A stretch of DNA of 64,000 nt from Pontiella desulfatans (GCF_900890425.1 NZ_CAAHFG010000001.1:2170001-2234000); one strand, 5' to 3'. Shown: positions 41,801 to 49,993, numbered from the stretch's first letter. The notes: generated by a model from the letters alone, not told the origin. Made by a program: numbers and translations.

Positions 41801-44642
41801 TGCCCAGGATCGGCCAGCCCTGCTTCGCGTCGGCATCGACCACGTAGAGGATGCGCCCGGCGGGTTCGACATTTTCGAAGGCCGGGCGGGTCAGACCGTA
41901 GCCCTTGGTGGTGAGGATCGAGTTGAGTTCGCCGCTCTTCTTGAGTTCAACGCTATAGGTGTTGTTGGAGAGGCGCAGGGTCTTTTCCAGTTGTTCCTCG
42001 CCACGCTTGCGCTTCGAACTGCGGAACACGAAGACGATGGTTGCCCCGATAAAGATAACAAAAATCGAGAGCCAACCAAACGGGAATTGACCGGCAGAAT
42101 CCTGGAGCGCCAATCCGTTTTCAAAAACCTGGTTCCATTCATCGCCCTCGGGCAGGTAGAAGGGAATCAGCAGCGGTGCCCAGGTGGTGAAACGCTTGAC
42201 GCCTTCCGGAATAAAGCGCGCGGTGGCGTCTTTGCCGACAAAGGTGGCGCAGCGTTCGTCGAGCTTGTCCATGCCGAGGAACGACAGGTTGACGAGCGTT
42301 GCGACGCGCAGCCCCATGTGGTCGATCCAGATCAAGACCTGGAACCAGGCAAAACCAATGATCCAGCTGAAGACCGTCAGACTCCATGCGGTAAATCCTT
42401 CCGCATCCATTAGAATACTGTTAACCGATGCAAAAACTGTACGGATCAGTCCGTCCTGATTATACCAGGTGGCTTCCGCCATCGGGCGCAGGAAGGTAAA
42501 GATGATCGGCGCCATCCATAGGCCCCATCGCAGCACGTGTACGGTTCCGTCAACCAGCTCCGCAACACCGTCGCGGGTTGCAATCCGTTTAATGGTTGAT
42601 GCGTCCTTGTTAAGGATCGCGGCCAGGAAGGCTTTATTGATGGCAAACAACGGAGCTGCAATTCCCCAGCCGATTACGCCCATCAGCGCTTCGTTAAACA
42701 AAATTTTAGCCCCGCCTGCTGCAGGAGAAAGACTGATGTGCCCCCAGCGGCTGATCAATGCCGTAAATTCATTCGGTGCGGTTGTACGCAGTTCATGACA
42801 GCGGCGAACAATTTCGCCGGGTTCCATCCCGAAAGAGGTATACAGCTCAAACTTGGTTCCGATGATCGGCAGTTGCGATGCATCAAAATAAAAACCCAGT
42901 CCGGCGCCGATGAAAGCCCCGAGCCCCCCTTCTACCAGATAATAACGTGGCGATTTAAAGCCGTAGACGATATCGCGCGCCAGACTGACTCCGCCAAAGG
43001 CGGCAAATCCAAACAGGGCTCCCAAACCGATCCGTGTTGCGGTCGGGAGTGATGCAAAATCAATCTGTAATCCGACAGCAAAGGCCAGACCAACAACCAC
43101 ACCACGGATATAAAGAACCGGATCCTTATAGGCATTCAATGCACGCCCGAAGAAAGACTGCGATCCGTCAAAGGTTTCAACAATGGTTTTAGCTAAAGGA
43201 AAAATGATGGCACCCACGAGCACAAAACTAATGGAGGTTCCAATAAGGCCCAGGGAGCCGACAAAAGCAATTAACTGCAGCAGGCCCATCAGGACACCAC
43301 TGAAAACAGCTCCTTTAACCACGCCGCTTTTTGCGGTTGGCAAGGCGGATTCAAATGCCGGAGCACCGCCGCGTATCGCATCGAGAATCATACCGGTCAA
43401 TAAAAATACAATCCCCCACAGCGGTGCCTGAGAAAGCATCGTGGCCGCAACCGCGGCAAACGGAGCAACCGCTTCCGGCATCGAAAGCGAACCCAGATCG
43501 GCTACCTTCGGAGCAAGCGTTACCGCCACAGACAAAACCGCCAGCAATCCATGAACCCGGATATCCGACAGCGACTTCTGACGCGTAATCAGCTGCGCGG
43601 CATTTGCAATGAATTCAGCAAAAGCAAATATCAATAACGCCTTCATCCAAATTGAGCCGGCCGTCTGAACAGCCAGCAACAGACCGAATGCAAATGGAGT
43701 GACTGTGATGACACATGCCCCGATCATACCAAGGTGTTTACCGAAGGCCGACAGGCGGTATGCATTGGCGATGAAGTACACCGCCGAAAATAACGCCGCG
43801 CCGAATGCACTAAGCTGGAAAAACGACAACAAAGAGGAAGGCGCCTGCCACACCGATCCGGAGCTGGCCATGGCAGCCAATAGACCGGAGAACAGGGCAT
43901 TCCGAAATGCTTCGCCTTTGGTCAGCGATTTGCCGACCTGGGCGGCTTTAAGCAGTGCGCCAATGGCAACTCCCGCTACGGAGAAGCAGAGGGGAACGCA
44001 AACCTGACGGAAGATGCCAAGGACGACCGCAAAAATGAGCGTGGTTGCCAGACCCAGTGCGACATCGCGCACGAATCCCCGCAACGGTTTAACCGGAATA
44101 AAGGCCACAGCGATGGCGAGCAACGAGACCAGAAGGACGCCCGCCATTTTTCCAAGCAAAGAGGAATTGAGTTTTTCGAAGGACGACATGGTTGTGAAAC
44201 CGATCTCGACATCCAGCGTGCCCAGTGCCGGATCAGCACCGCCGACACGCTGCACCAACAACACAACTTCCGAGAGTTCACCGACCACCGACCAGTCGAT
44301 CTGCACTTTGCTGGTTTCATTCAAAGGAATGTCCAGAGTCTGGATACCGGCGCTCCCTTTCAACTCAATACGAGTTGCTACATTTCCGGATTCGCCGGAA
44401 ATCAAACATTCAATCTGGTCGGCCCCACCGGCAGCCAGCTCCGCCGGATAGTCCTTGGTCCAGATACCGGCCATATCGTTTCCGGCAATGCGGTATTCCA
44501 AAACGGAGCCCTGCGCTTCAACCGAAGCATCGCCCATATTGAACGCACCGCACTCGGCGGCATCATTCCATGTAAACGGCGCCGCCAGCGCCGACCCGGC
44601 CATCATAAAACTCAACAGTACAATCTGTTTAACCCAATTCAT
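38823..44642 (-). CDS. 1939-residue fusion: signal peptide, beta domain, polytopic membrane domain, GH94 phosphorylase-like module
   Basis: Residues 1-20 are a signal peptide and 21-160 a beta-sandwich. From about 165 to 875 there are many hydrophobic segments separated by short loops (MAGVLLVSLLAIAVAFIPV to LSIFVIFIGATIVFVF), then a basic stop (RSSKRKRGEEQ). Residues about 885-1939 look like a GH94 protein: an N-terminal beta-sandwich, GAFGFRDQLQD, HASQQFSEGDVVHWF, GDWNDG at 1651-1656 with the expected catalytic Asp1655, and RENGMYSHGVQWL. GH94 enzymes phosphorolyse beta-glucosidic bonds, and the same module ends cyclic beta-1,2-glucan synthases. No GT84 glycosyltransferase signature is seen in the membrane part, so it is not an ordinary NdvB. 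RBS GGGTGAG precedes the ATG. Confidence 0.82.
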   Translation of the reverse strand: MNWVKQIVLLSFMMAGSALAAPFTWNDAAECGAFNMGDASVEAQGSVLEYRIAGNDMAGIWTKDYPAELAAGGADQIECLISGESGNVATRIELKGSAGIQTLDIPLNETSKVQIDWSVVGELSEVVLLVQRVGGADPALGTLDVEIGFTTMSSFEKLNSSLLGKMAGVLLVSLLAIAVAFIPVKPLRGFVRDVALGLATTLIFAVVLGIFRQVCVPLCFSVAGVAIGALLKAAQVGKSLTKGEAFRNALFSGLLAAMASSGSVWQAPSSLLSFFQLSAFGAALFSAVYFIANAYRLSAFGKHLGMIGACVITVTPFAFGLLLAVQTAGSIWMKALLIFAFAEFIANAAQLITRQKSLSDIRVHGLLAVLSVAVTLAPKVADLGSLSMPEAVAPFAAVAATMLSQAPLWGIVFLLTGMILDAIRGGAPAFESALPTAKSGVVKGAVFSGVLMGLLQLIAFVGSLGLIGTSISFVLVGAIIFPLAKTIVETFDGSQSFFGRALNAYKDPVLYIRGVVVGLAFAVGLQIDFASLPTATRIGLGALFGFAAFGGVSLARDIVYGFKSPRYYLVEGGLGAFIGAGLGFYFDASQLPIIGTKFELYTSFGMEPGEIVRRCHELRTTAPNEFTALISRWGHISLSPAAGGAKILFNEALMGVIGWGIAAPLFAINKAFLAAILNKDASTIKRIATRDGVAELVDGTVHVLRWGLWMAPIIFTFLRPMAEATWYNQDGLIRTVFASVNSILMDAEGFTAWSLTVFSWIIGFAWFQVLIWIDHMGLRVATLVNLSFLGMDKLDERCATFVGKDATARFIPEGVKRFTTWAPLLIPFYLPEGDEWNQVFENGLALQDSAGQFPFGWLSIFVIFIGATIVFVFRSSKRKRGEEQLEKTLRLSNNTYSVELKKSGELNSILTTKGYGLTRPAFENVEPAGRILYVVDADAKQGWPILGNFPEELFTPSVYTQEGDVITVVNESNDVRSTVKITLPNKEDAVELWDINIEDLSGKKRNLKVVPYLEWMIQNAGTDRNHSQYNRLYPEMSYHTDMNAILALHRYTKVHGILASSVKPEGILSGRIDFIGRAGSVWNPRVFQTLEFQPALNMDAYPSFDPIGAMLIDANQPLKILVGCCETKQTAADWIGTHLKPSVDTSLANTKQPERFPLIGHGEILPGTPDEYTEYLDDGNTLRVKTPFTPRPFDHEMSNSLGHVVSVTNRGLHCTTNGNAQQNRLTTDWADVTGQQMPAEAIYLYDEASKEWFAPTYDPLKDDEAKQDVLFGLDGTATFKMEKGNLATELSVHVPLDEPTGVYILKIKNNGSKARKLRVAPYFQIALAHSPEMAGKLKISRDDATGALYFENPRNSFREGVCFVAMSAPVETYTTKRGEFFGKGRTFAHPAMVEGGSPVAGTSDDFAVAAMTTTVEVPAGGEQTISVVLGQGDNRKQAEAVVATFQSLEVAVQTLEATKEWWLALQSTLELETSDATFDAYVKWMKYQALAERIWARKGFYQASGAFGFRDQLQDTVNMIWVDPKLARAQLKLHASQQFSEGDVVHWFFRQQDGRSGFLCRSHAYDNLLWLGWGIAEYTRMTGDQTLLDEKVTYLKAETPLLGLPEGKHGMGFYPLRSPKGDPIFEHVLKAFDCVFEKRLGPNGLPLIGAGDWNDGLDEIGSEGRGESVWLGFFLTYILKNFLHIIEERSGAKRRALYEGRMKKLEENIEKVWRGDRYLRAIHDDGTEIGVEGAGYWETDALGAAWAVYADVNTERSRIAVDTAIKVLERHNVVSLGFPPLREDTKPYLGRSSRYPEGVRENGMYSHGVQWLTRACRLLAERFAEQGDQETAQHYRDACARIWYKVSAISHVTKEEIEIYGGQPNKQCADYLTKYDQGRMIWNGYTGAAAWMLRQACESVIGATLINNEVIMPNDLDVERGELKFKKLKRDVTKSPLEL

Positions 44643-44710
44643 TTATTCTCACCCAAAGTTAAGCCCTTACATTCTTCCCCGAAAAAAGTTCCAATGTTTG
44701 GCAGCTGTTT

Positions 44711-46243
44711 TTATTCATCCCGCTCAAACCCGATCGCCTTCAGGGTCGGGACAATTTCAGGATTCTTCATAAAGTTTTTCCAGCACAGACCGGTGCGTGC
44801 ATTTTCAATCATCACAATGATCGGCCCCTGGTCGATGGCGAGGTAACCATCGGCAAACCAGTCGCGATCCGGGTTGAACGAATCGTAGAAGCCGAAAGGC
44901 CCCCACAGTCTGTCCCCCAGCTCGTGGTAGAAATATTTCATGGTCGCCAGTGATTCTTTCGGCGTATAGGGCATCGAGCCCAGGGCCGCGGTCGGCGCAA
45001 TCGTTCCGTTGTCGTGTTTGCCGCCGGGTTCACACGCCCGGTAGCCGTCCGGCGTGTAGCAGGCGGTCAACCCCCAGACCAGTCCGTTATATCCCTTGAA
45101 GTCGCCCGGGTTGTCCTTGCAGTAGGCGCGGTGAATTTTGGTGATGGCCTGCGCATTTTTAAAATAGTTGGTGAACTTGTCGCGGATGCCGCGCGGATCG
45201 AAGCAACAGAAGGAATAGTGCGAGAGGAACAAAGGACCGCCCATGTGGCGTCCGACGTCCAGCGTGATTCCATAGTGCTTTTTCCCGTTCGCATAGTTGG
45301 GCTGTCCGGCCCAGCCTTCGTAGTAGGCCTCGGCCGGGATGGGGTGCGTCGGCGAGGCAATGGCGAGCAGGTAGACGATCATGCATTCGTTGTAGCCGCG
45401 CACTTTCAGGTTTTTCTCAAAACCATAATTAGGCGACCAGTGCCAGACCATGTAGGGCTCTTTATAGAACCAGTCCCACTCGACGGTTTCCCAAAGGCGG
45501 GTGATCGTTTCGCGCAGCTCCTTTTCAACCGGGTTGTCCTGATCGAAATATTGCCGCACGGTCAACAGCCCCTGCATCAGCAACGCGGTTTCGACGATGT
45601 CGGCACCGTCGTCGGTCTTGGAAAAACGGATGGTCTTCCCGGTGGAGCCGTTGATCCAGTGCGCCCATGCACCATGGTAGCGATCGGCCTTTTCCAGAAA
45701 TTTTGCGATGGTCAGCAGGCGTTCGGCGGCTTCAGTACGGGTGACGAATCCGCGCTCGGCTCCAATCATGACAGCCAGAACACCAAAGCCGGTTCCGCCG
45801 GATGCGCAGCCGTCGAAATTGCCGAAATAACGCTCGCGCGTCATGCCGCTTACGGGGTGGGCGTAGTCCCAGAAATATCGGAACGTCGCCTCCTGAATCG
45901 AGGTAACCAGCTCGGCATCCTCCATCTGGCGGGTGCGAGCGGAAACGGGTTTCGGCGCAATGAATCGTTCCTTCCCCTCGCCCACAATTTCCGAAACCTT
46001 GTAATAATAAACGCGCCCGTTTTTTCCGGTAAAGTCGGAATAGACGCCGACCGGATGCGGGTTCTTATTAATCTTCTCAAAAGAGCCGCGCGCTGCGTCG
46101 TTGCGATAGACGTTATACAGCACATCACGCTTCGCTTCCCAGGAGAGGTCAACCCGGCTGTCCGCCCCGGTGGCCGTTAACGCGGAGGCATTGCCGACAA
46201 AAAGCAAAACAAGAAAAGCTGACGCAGACCAATAATTCATCAT
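44711..46243 (-). CDS. Exported glucoamylase-like enzyme, GH144 type (PF10091)
   Basis: The 510-residue protein has a signal peptide (SAFLVLLFVGNASA) and a short fibronectin-like segment (LSWEAKRDVLYNVYRNDAAR). The PF10091 domain then starts near 115: TFRYFWDYAHPVSGMTRERY, GGTGFGVLAVMIGAERGF, VRGYNECMIVYLLAIASPTH, GPLFLSHYSF, GLVWGLTACYTPDGY, DGTIAPTAALGSMPYTP and IDQGPIIVMIENARTG. Characterised relatives in GH144 are endo-beta-1,2-glucanases, so this substrate is plausible. The gene starts 16 bp after a sulfatase and ends 68 bp before the GH94 fusion, forming one transcription unit. The first of two adjacent ATG codons is used; the ribosome-binding site is weak, and coupling to the upstream gene is likely. 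Confidence 0.86.
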   Translation of the reverse strand: MMNYWSASAFLVLLFVGNASALTATGADSRVDLSWEAKRDVLYNVYRNDAARGSFEKINKNPHPVGVYSDFTGKNGRVYYYKVSEIVGEGKERFIAPKPVSARTRQMEDAELVTSIQEATFRYFWDYAHPVSGMTRERYFGNFDGCASGGTGFGVLAVMIGAERGFVTRTEAAERLLTIAKFLEKADRYHGAWAHWINGSTGKTIRFSKTDDGADIVETALLMQGLLTVRQYFDQDNPVEKELRETITRLWETVEWDWFYKEPYMVWHWSPNYGFEKNLKVRGYNECMIVYLLAIASPTHPIPAEAYYEGWAGQPNYANGKKHYGITLDVGRHMGGPLFLSHYSFCCFDPRGIRDKFTNYFKNAQAITKIHRAYCKDNPGDFKGYNGLVWGLTACYTPDGYRACEPGGKHDNGTIAPTAALGSMPYTPKESLATMKYFYHELGDRLWGPFGFYDSFNPDRDWFADGYLAIDQGPIIVMIENARTGLCWKNFMKNPEIVPTLKAIGFERDE

Positions 46244-46259
46244 TCTACATTCTTCATTT

Positions 46260-47849
46260 TCATAAATACGGTGTCTCAAAGGCTTTCTCTGGAACATCGT
46301 AATGCTTGCGCAAACGGTTCAGTTCCTTTTCCAGTTTCATCCGAACCGATTTGTATTCGGGATCATTAATCAAATTCTTCACCTCATTAGGATCTTCCTT
46401 GAGGTCATAGAGTTCAAAGACGTCGTCGGTATAAAAATGCATCAGTTTAAACCGACCCGTGCGCACTCCGTCGTGGCGCGGCACATTGTGCTTTCCGTGA
46501 GCATAGTAGTGATAATAGACCGACTTGCGCCAATCCTTCGGGGTCTTCCCCGCCAACACCGGCAGCAGGGAACGTCCCTGCATTTCGCGCGGAGGAACCA
46601 ATCCGGCTGCTTCAAGGAAGGTCGGAGCATAGTCGATATTCTGGATCATGGCTTCCGGCTGTGAACCCGGTTTGATGACGCCCGGCCAGCGGATGACAAA
46701 CGGCATGCGGAGCCCCTGCTCATACATCCAGCGCTTTTCGGCCATATAGTGCTCGCCCGTAAAATAGTCCTGGTCGGAGCTGTAGACCACGATGGTGTTT
46801 TCGGCCAACCCATTATCGTCGAGCCATTGCAACAGGCGGCCGACGTTGTCGTCGACGCCTTCGACGATGCGGAGATAATCCTTAATGAAGCGCTGGTAGC
46901 GATACTTTTTATCAGCAACCGTTTTCTTGCGGCCGTTTTTCGAAAGCTCGCCCTTCTTGACGCGCTGATAGTAGTCGCGGTTTTCGTCTTCGTAGGCCGC
47001 AAAATAGGCCTCGCTCTCTTCCTTGGTCATGCGCTGGAAATATTTTTTCTGCGCCTTGTTCAGGCTACCCATCGGATCGTCGGGATCGAATATATTCAAT
47101 GCGGAGTCCATGCCACCGACAGGCATCCAATGCTTGGCGAGGTGCGGACGGCCTTCATAATCGTCGAGCAGGGTTTCCGGCTCGGGAAACTCAACATCCT
47201 TGTAGCGGTCAAGGTAGCGGACGTGCGGCATGCGCGGTACGTGCGGCGCCTTGTACTGGCACATCATCAGGAACGGTTTGTTCGGGTCGCGGTCCCTTTC
47301 CATCCATTCAATGGCGCGGTCGGTGATGACATCCGTGGAATAGCCGTCTTTTTCAAACTCACCGTCTTCACCCAGGAAGATCGGTTTGTAGTAACAACCC
47401 TGATGACCAAAACCATCCAGAATTTCCCACGAGTCAAATTCGCCTTTGCTCGGCGCCGGCACCATATGCCATTTACCGCGTAGCGCCGTCTGATACCCGG
47501 CCTTTTTCAATTCACGCGTGAAAACCTTCTGCGTGCCGTCCCAGGCATTGCCGTTATCCATCATCCCGTTCAGGTGACTGTGTTTTCCCGTCAGGATCGC
47601 CGCGCGGCTCGGCTGGCAGATGGAATTGCAGCAGAAGCTGTTTTTAAACACAGCACCCTCTTCTGCAATCCGGTCAATATTCGGGGTGTTGTGCAAACCC
47701 GACCCATAAGCACCGATGGTGCGCTGCGCATGATCATCACTGAAAATAAACAAAATGTTAGGCTTTTTCGCCCGAACCGCATGCGCGCTCAGCCCCGCCA
47801 TTCCGGCGGCCATGGCTCCAATTCGTATAAAACTGCGTCTTTGCATCAT
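46260..47849 (-). CDS. Tat-exported S1 sulfatase heading the glucan cassette
   Basis: The ATG at 47849 follows GGGAGAGAG and gives 529 residues. The N-terminus MMQRRSFIRIGAMAAGMAG is a twin-arginine signal, so the enzyme is exported folded. The domain opens KPNILFIFSDDHAQRTIGAYG, with CQPSR (Cys78), RGKWHMV and YSSDQDYFTGEH. The pattern is that of N-acetylglucosamine-6-sulfatase or mucin-desulfating members, a subgroup guess only. It is the first gene of a unit with GH144 and the GH94 fusion. A LacI-type operator-like palindrome lies at 47902-47917, about 60 bp upstream. Confidence 0.9.
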   Translation of the reverse strand: MMQRRSFIRIGAMAAGMAGLSAHAVRAKKPNILFIFSDDHAQRTIGAYGSGLHNTPNIDRIAEEGAVFKNSFCCNSICQPSRAAILTGKHSHLNGMMDNGNAWDGTQKVFTRELKKAGYQTALRGKWHMVPAPSKGEFDSWEILDGFGHQGCYYKPIFLGEDGEFEKDGYSTDVITDRAIEWMERDRDPNKPFLMMCQYKAPHVPRMPHVRYLDRYKDVEFPEPETLLDDYEGRPHLAKHWMPVGGMDSALNIFDPDDPMGSLNKAQKKYFQRMTKEESEAYFAAYEDENRDYYQRVKKGELSKNGRKKTVADKKYRYQRFIKDYLRIVEGVDDNVGRLLQWLDDNGLAENTIVVYSSDQDYFTGEHYMAEKRWMYEQGLRMPFVIRWPGVIKPGSQPEAMIQNIDYAPTFLEAAGLVPPREMQGRSLLPVLAGKTPKDWRKSVYYHYYAHGKHNVPRHDGVRTGRFKLMHFYTDDVFELYDLKEDPNEVKNLINDPEYKSVRMKLEKELNRLRKHYDVPEKAFETPYL

Positions 47850-47901
47850 CACTCTCTCCCGGCACCAGAACAATCTAGCATGCCTCGATTTCCCAAACTA
47901 T

Positions 47902-47917
47902 ATGTAAGCGCTTTCAT
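47902..47917. promoter_or_regulatory. LacI-type (cre-like) operator
   Basis: ATGTAAGCGCTTTCAT is a near-perfect palindrome with the central GCGC typical of LacI/GalR-family operators. It lies in the 5' region of the sulfatase-GH144-GH94 unit. No LacI-type gene is in the window. Confidence 0.6.
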
Positions 47918-48400
47918 TTGTAAAGATAAAAGAATAGTTTTTTTGTAATCTGCCGAATTTCTCTTACTGGTCGACCCGGTTGGACAGTTATGTTGCGTGG
48001 TTTATTATGTTGCGAAGCATGCGTTTGAATAGCCTTCTGTTGATGTTGGTACGGGAAGTTCGCAACATAATTTCCGATTGAGCGACAGGCTTGTCAGGAA
48101 CTCGAGGATTGGTCATTCCGGAATACCAGAGGCATGAGACCACTGTCCATTTTCTGGATATGGATCTCGCCGTATTCATCATCGGCGTTTCCCGCGAACG
48201 AATTCTCAGAAACTCTCAATTCATCAAAAATGGCTCTGTAAAACTTCGGGGGAAACTTCGGGTTTTGCCCAGCAAAACTCACCGTTTTTCAGATAGTAGC
48301 ACCGCCCATTGACACCCAGACATATTCATGTATCATACTGACTACAAGGTTGATAAAGAAACAATCTGCAACGTGATTCATGGTTTAAATACCGCTTAAA
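47918..48400. other. Gene-poor interval before the IS110/IS1111-like element
   Basis: The interval contains the inverted repeat described at 47988-48071. It also has a minus-strand 62-codon open frame (48094-48282, FYRAIFDELRVSENSFAGNA) that may be a relic of a larger gene, but I could not assign it. An ATG at 48328 opens a 23-codon frame that stops before the transposase frame begins. Confidence 0.4.
47988..48071. repeat. TTATGTTGCG repeats with a 13-bp perfect inverted pair
   Basis: TTATGTTGCG occurs at 47988 and 48005 in direct orientation and inverted at 48061. The last two extend to ATTATGTTGCGAA (48004-48016) and TTCGCAACATAAT (48059-48071), 42 bp apart. This looks like a recombinase binding site or the scar of a lost element. 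Confidence 0.6.
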
Positions 48401-49450
48401 GTGGATGGCAATTCCAACGGCGAGAAGATCCGCAGAAAATCGATAGACGCCCGGGACCGCTCCCGCTTTATGCAGGAGCTCAAGCTGGCGAAGGAAAAGC
48501 TGGGCATGGATCCCGGCGTGCCGGCGCTTTGCTGCTACGAGGCTGGACGCGACGGCTTCTGGATCTGTCGGTGGTTGAAGCAGGTCGGACTCGAATGCCT
48601 GGTGATAGATCCGGCCAGTATCGAGGTCAACCGTCGCAAGCGCCGGGCCAAGACCGACCGGCTGGATGCGGAGGCGATGGTGAGGCTGCTGGGCCGGTAT
48701 GCGGGCGGGGACACGAAAATATGGGCTGTGGTGCGTGTTCCCTCGGAAAAGCAGGAAGATGAGTTGCGCCTTCATCGTGAAATGGAGCGTCTTAAAAAGG
48801 AACGAACGGGACATCTAAACCGGATTAAGGCGCTGTTTATTCTGCATGGAGTGAAACTCTCTGGAACGCTGACGAAGCTGTCGAAAACCTTGGATGGTTT
48901 ACAGTGCTGGAACAAGAAGCCACTTGCGGAAGAATTGAAAGAAGAGGTTCGCCGGGAACTCGAACGGCTGCGCCTGGTTGGCGAGCAGATAAAACTGCTG
49001 GAGAAAAACAAGGCGGAAGCGCTGAAGAACCCACGGACGAACGCGGAGCATCAGGCCCAGGACCTGATGCGCCTGCATGGAGTCGGAGAGGTCAGTGCAT
49101 GGGTGCTGAGCAAAGAGTTTTTTGGCTGGCGGGAATTCAAGAACCGCCGGGAGGTCGCCGCGCTGGCGGGGCTAACGCCGACGCCCTACAACAGCGGCGG
49201 GTCGAGTGTTGAACAAGGCATCAGCAAAGCCGGCAACCGGAGGATCAGGCGGGTTATGATCGAGCTGGCATGGTCATGGCTTCGCTTCCAGCCTGATAGT
49301 GCGCTGACGAACTGGTTTGTTGACCGCTACGCCAAAGGTGGGAAAAGGGCGCGCCGGATCGGAATCGTTGCCGTTGCGAGGAAACTGCTTGTGGCGCTTT
49401 GGAAATATGTCGAGTTCGGGGAAGTGCCCGAAGGAGCCATCGTTAGATAA
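48401..49450 (+). CDS. IS110/IS1111-like transposase, N-terminus possibly missing
   Basis: A GTG start gives 349 residues. Visible parts are YEAGRDGFWICRWLKQVGLE (second acidic residue region), AKTDRLDAEAMVRLL with the Asp pair, a helical linker, GVGEVSAWVLSKEFFGWREF, and the C-terminal YNSGGSSVEQGISKAGNRR with the catalytic-serine region. The expected first Asp motif (GxDxSK type) is absent. An in-frame TAA lies at 48386-48388, and a candidate upstream peptide (DYKVDKETIC, from ATG 48328) is in another frame. The gene is therefore a decayed copy, or a frameshift joins the two parts. Unlike the other IS110 copies, its long noncoding part lies downstream, as in the IS1111 subgroup. Confidence 0.8.
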   Translation: MDGNSNGEKIRRKSIDARDRSRFMQELKLAKEKLGMDPGVPALCCYEAGRDGFWICRWLKQVGLECLVIDPASIEVNRRKRRAKTDRLDAEAMVRLLGRYAGGDTKIWAVVRVPSEKQEDELRLHREMERLKKERTGHLNRIKALFILHGVKLSGTLTKLSKTLDGLQCWNKKPLAEELKEEVRRELERLRLVGEQIKLLEKNKAEALKNPRTNAEHQAQDLMRLHGVGEVSAWVLSKEFFGWREFKNRREVAALAGLTPTPYNSGGSSVEQGISKAGNRRIRRVMIELAWSWLRFQPDSALTNWFVDRYAKGGKRARRIGIVAVARKLLVALWKYVEFGEVPEGAIVR

Positions 49451-49492
49451 CCGGAAAAACGAGGGCATTGAATTTTATAATAAAGACTGGTG

Positions 49493-49747
49493 AAGGACCG
49501 TGTCAGTCCTTGGTTAATTACCGTTTCAATAGATTGGATTCTTCACCAAGTCGGTTGACTGAGCTTGAAAAAGCGTACGCAGCATTAGGTGGCCAGGGGT
49601 GTGAAACCTCGCACGGATAGAAGGTTGTCCGTTCAGTCGTTCTGAACGAACTTTCAAATCAACCGAGCAGTCTTTAGAGCAACAGAAAGGAAAAGATTAT
49701 AGGCCAGCTAGGTTGACAGTCCCCATAGAAGGACTGACACCTTTTTT
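49493..49747 (+). ncRNA. Candidate structured RNA (bridge RNA region) 3' of IS1111-like transposase
   Basis: The 250-bp noncoding stretch after the transposase is bounded by GTGTCAGTCCTT (49500-49511) and AAGGACTGACAC (49729-49740), which can pair as a 12-bp closing stem, and is followed by six T residues. Inside, TCGGTTGA (49551-49558) can pair with TCAACCGA (49659-49666), and GTTCAG/CTGAAC forms a hairpin. IS1111-type elements encode their bridge RNA on this side of the gene. I could not read guides because the element ends are not defined. Confidence 0.5.
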
Positions 49748-49993
49748 AAATCGTTTCCACTCTTCAAAAATGCTCCCAAAAACTCTCTTCATCCACTAAC
49801 ATCTATACTGATTCAGCTCGTGCATTCATTTCCGCATAGAACAACCCTCTACCAACAACCTACTACATGTCTGATTCTCCTCGCAGGATTTCATCGAAAC
49901 CTCTATTTTCCCCCTTATTGTTTAACGAGAAATCATATTAACACAAATATTCATGTCCAAATCACAAGCGAAAATAACCAAGGGTCTCGGAAA

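Noticed and set aside
38823-44642. The GH94 fusion as a standard cyclic beta-1,2-glucan synthase (NdvB)
   Set aside because: Length and the C-terminal module fit loosely, but I see no GT84 glycosyltransferase motifs and no central cyclisation domain. The membrane part is far more extensive.
45014-46180. Plus-strand open frame of 388 codons opposite the GH144-type gene
   Set aside because: The minus strand carries all PF10091 motifs. The plus frame has no recognisable feature.
48094-48282. Minus-strand 62-codon frame (RAIFDELRVSENSFAGNA) as a gene
   Set aside because: It may be a fragment of a LamG-type surface protein, but it has no ribosome-binding site, no complete domain and no clear homologue that I can recall.
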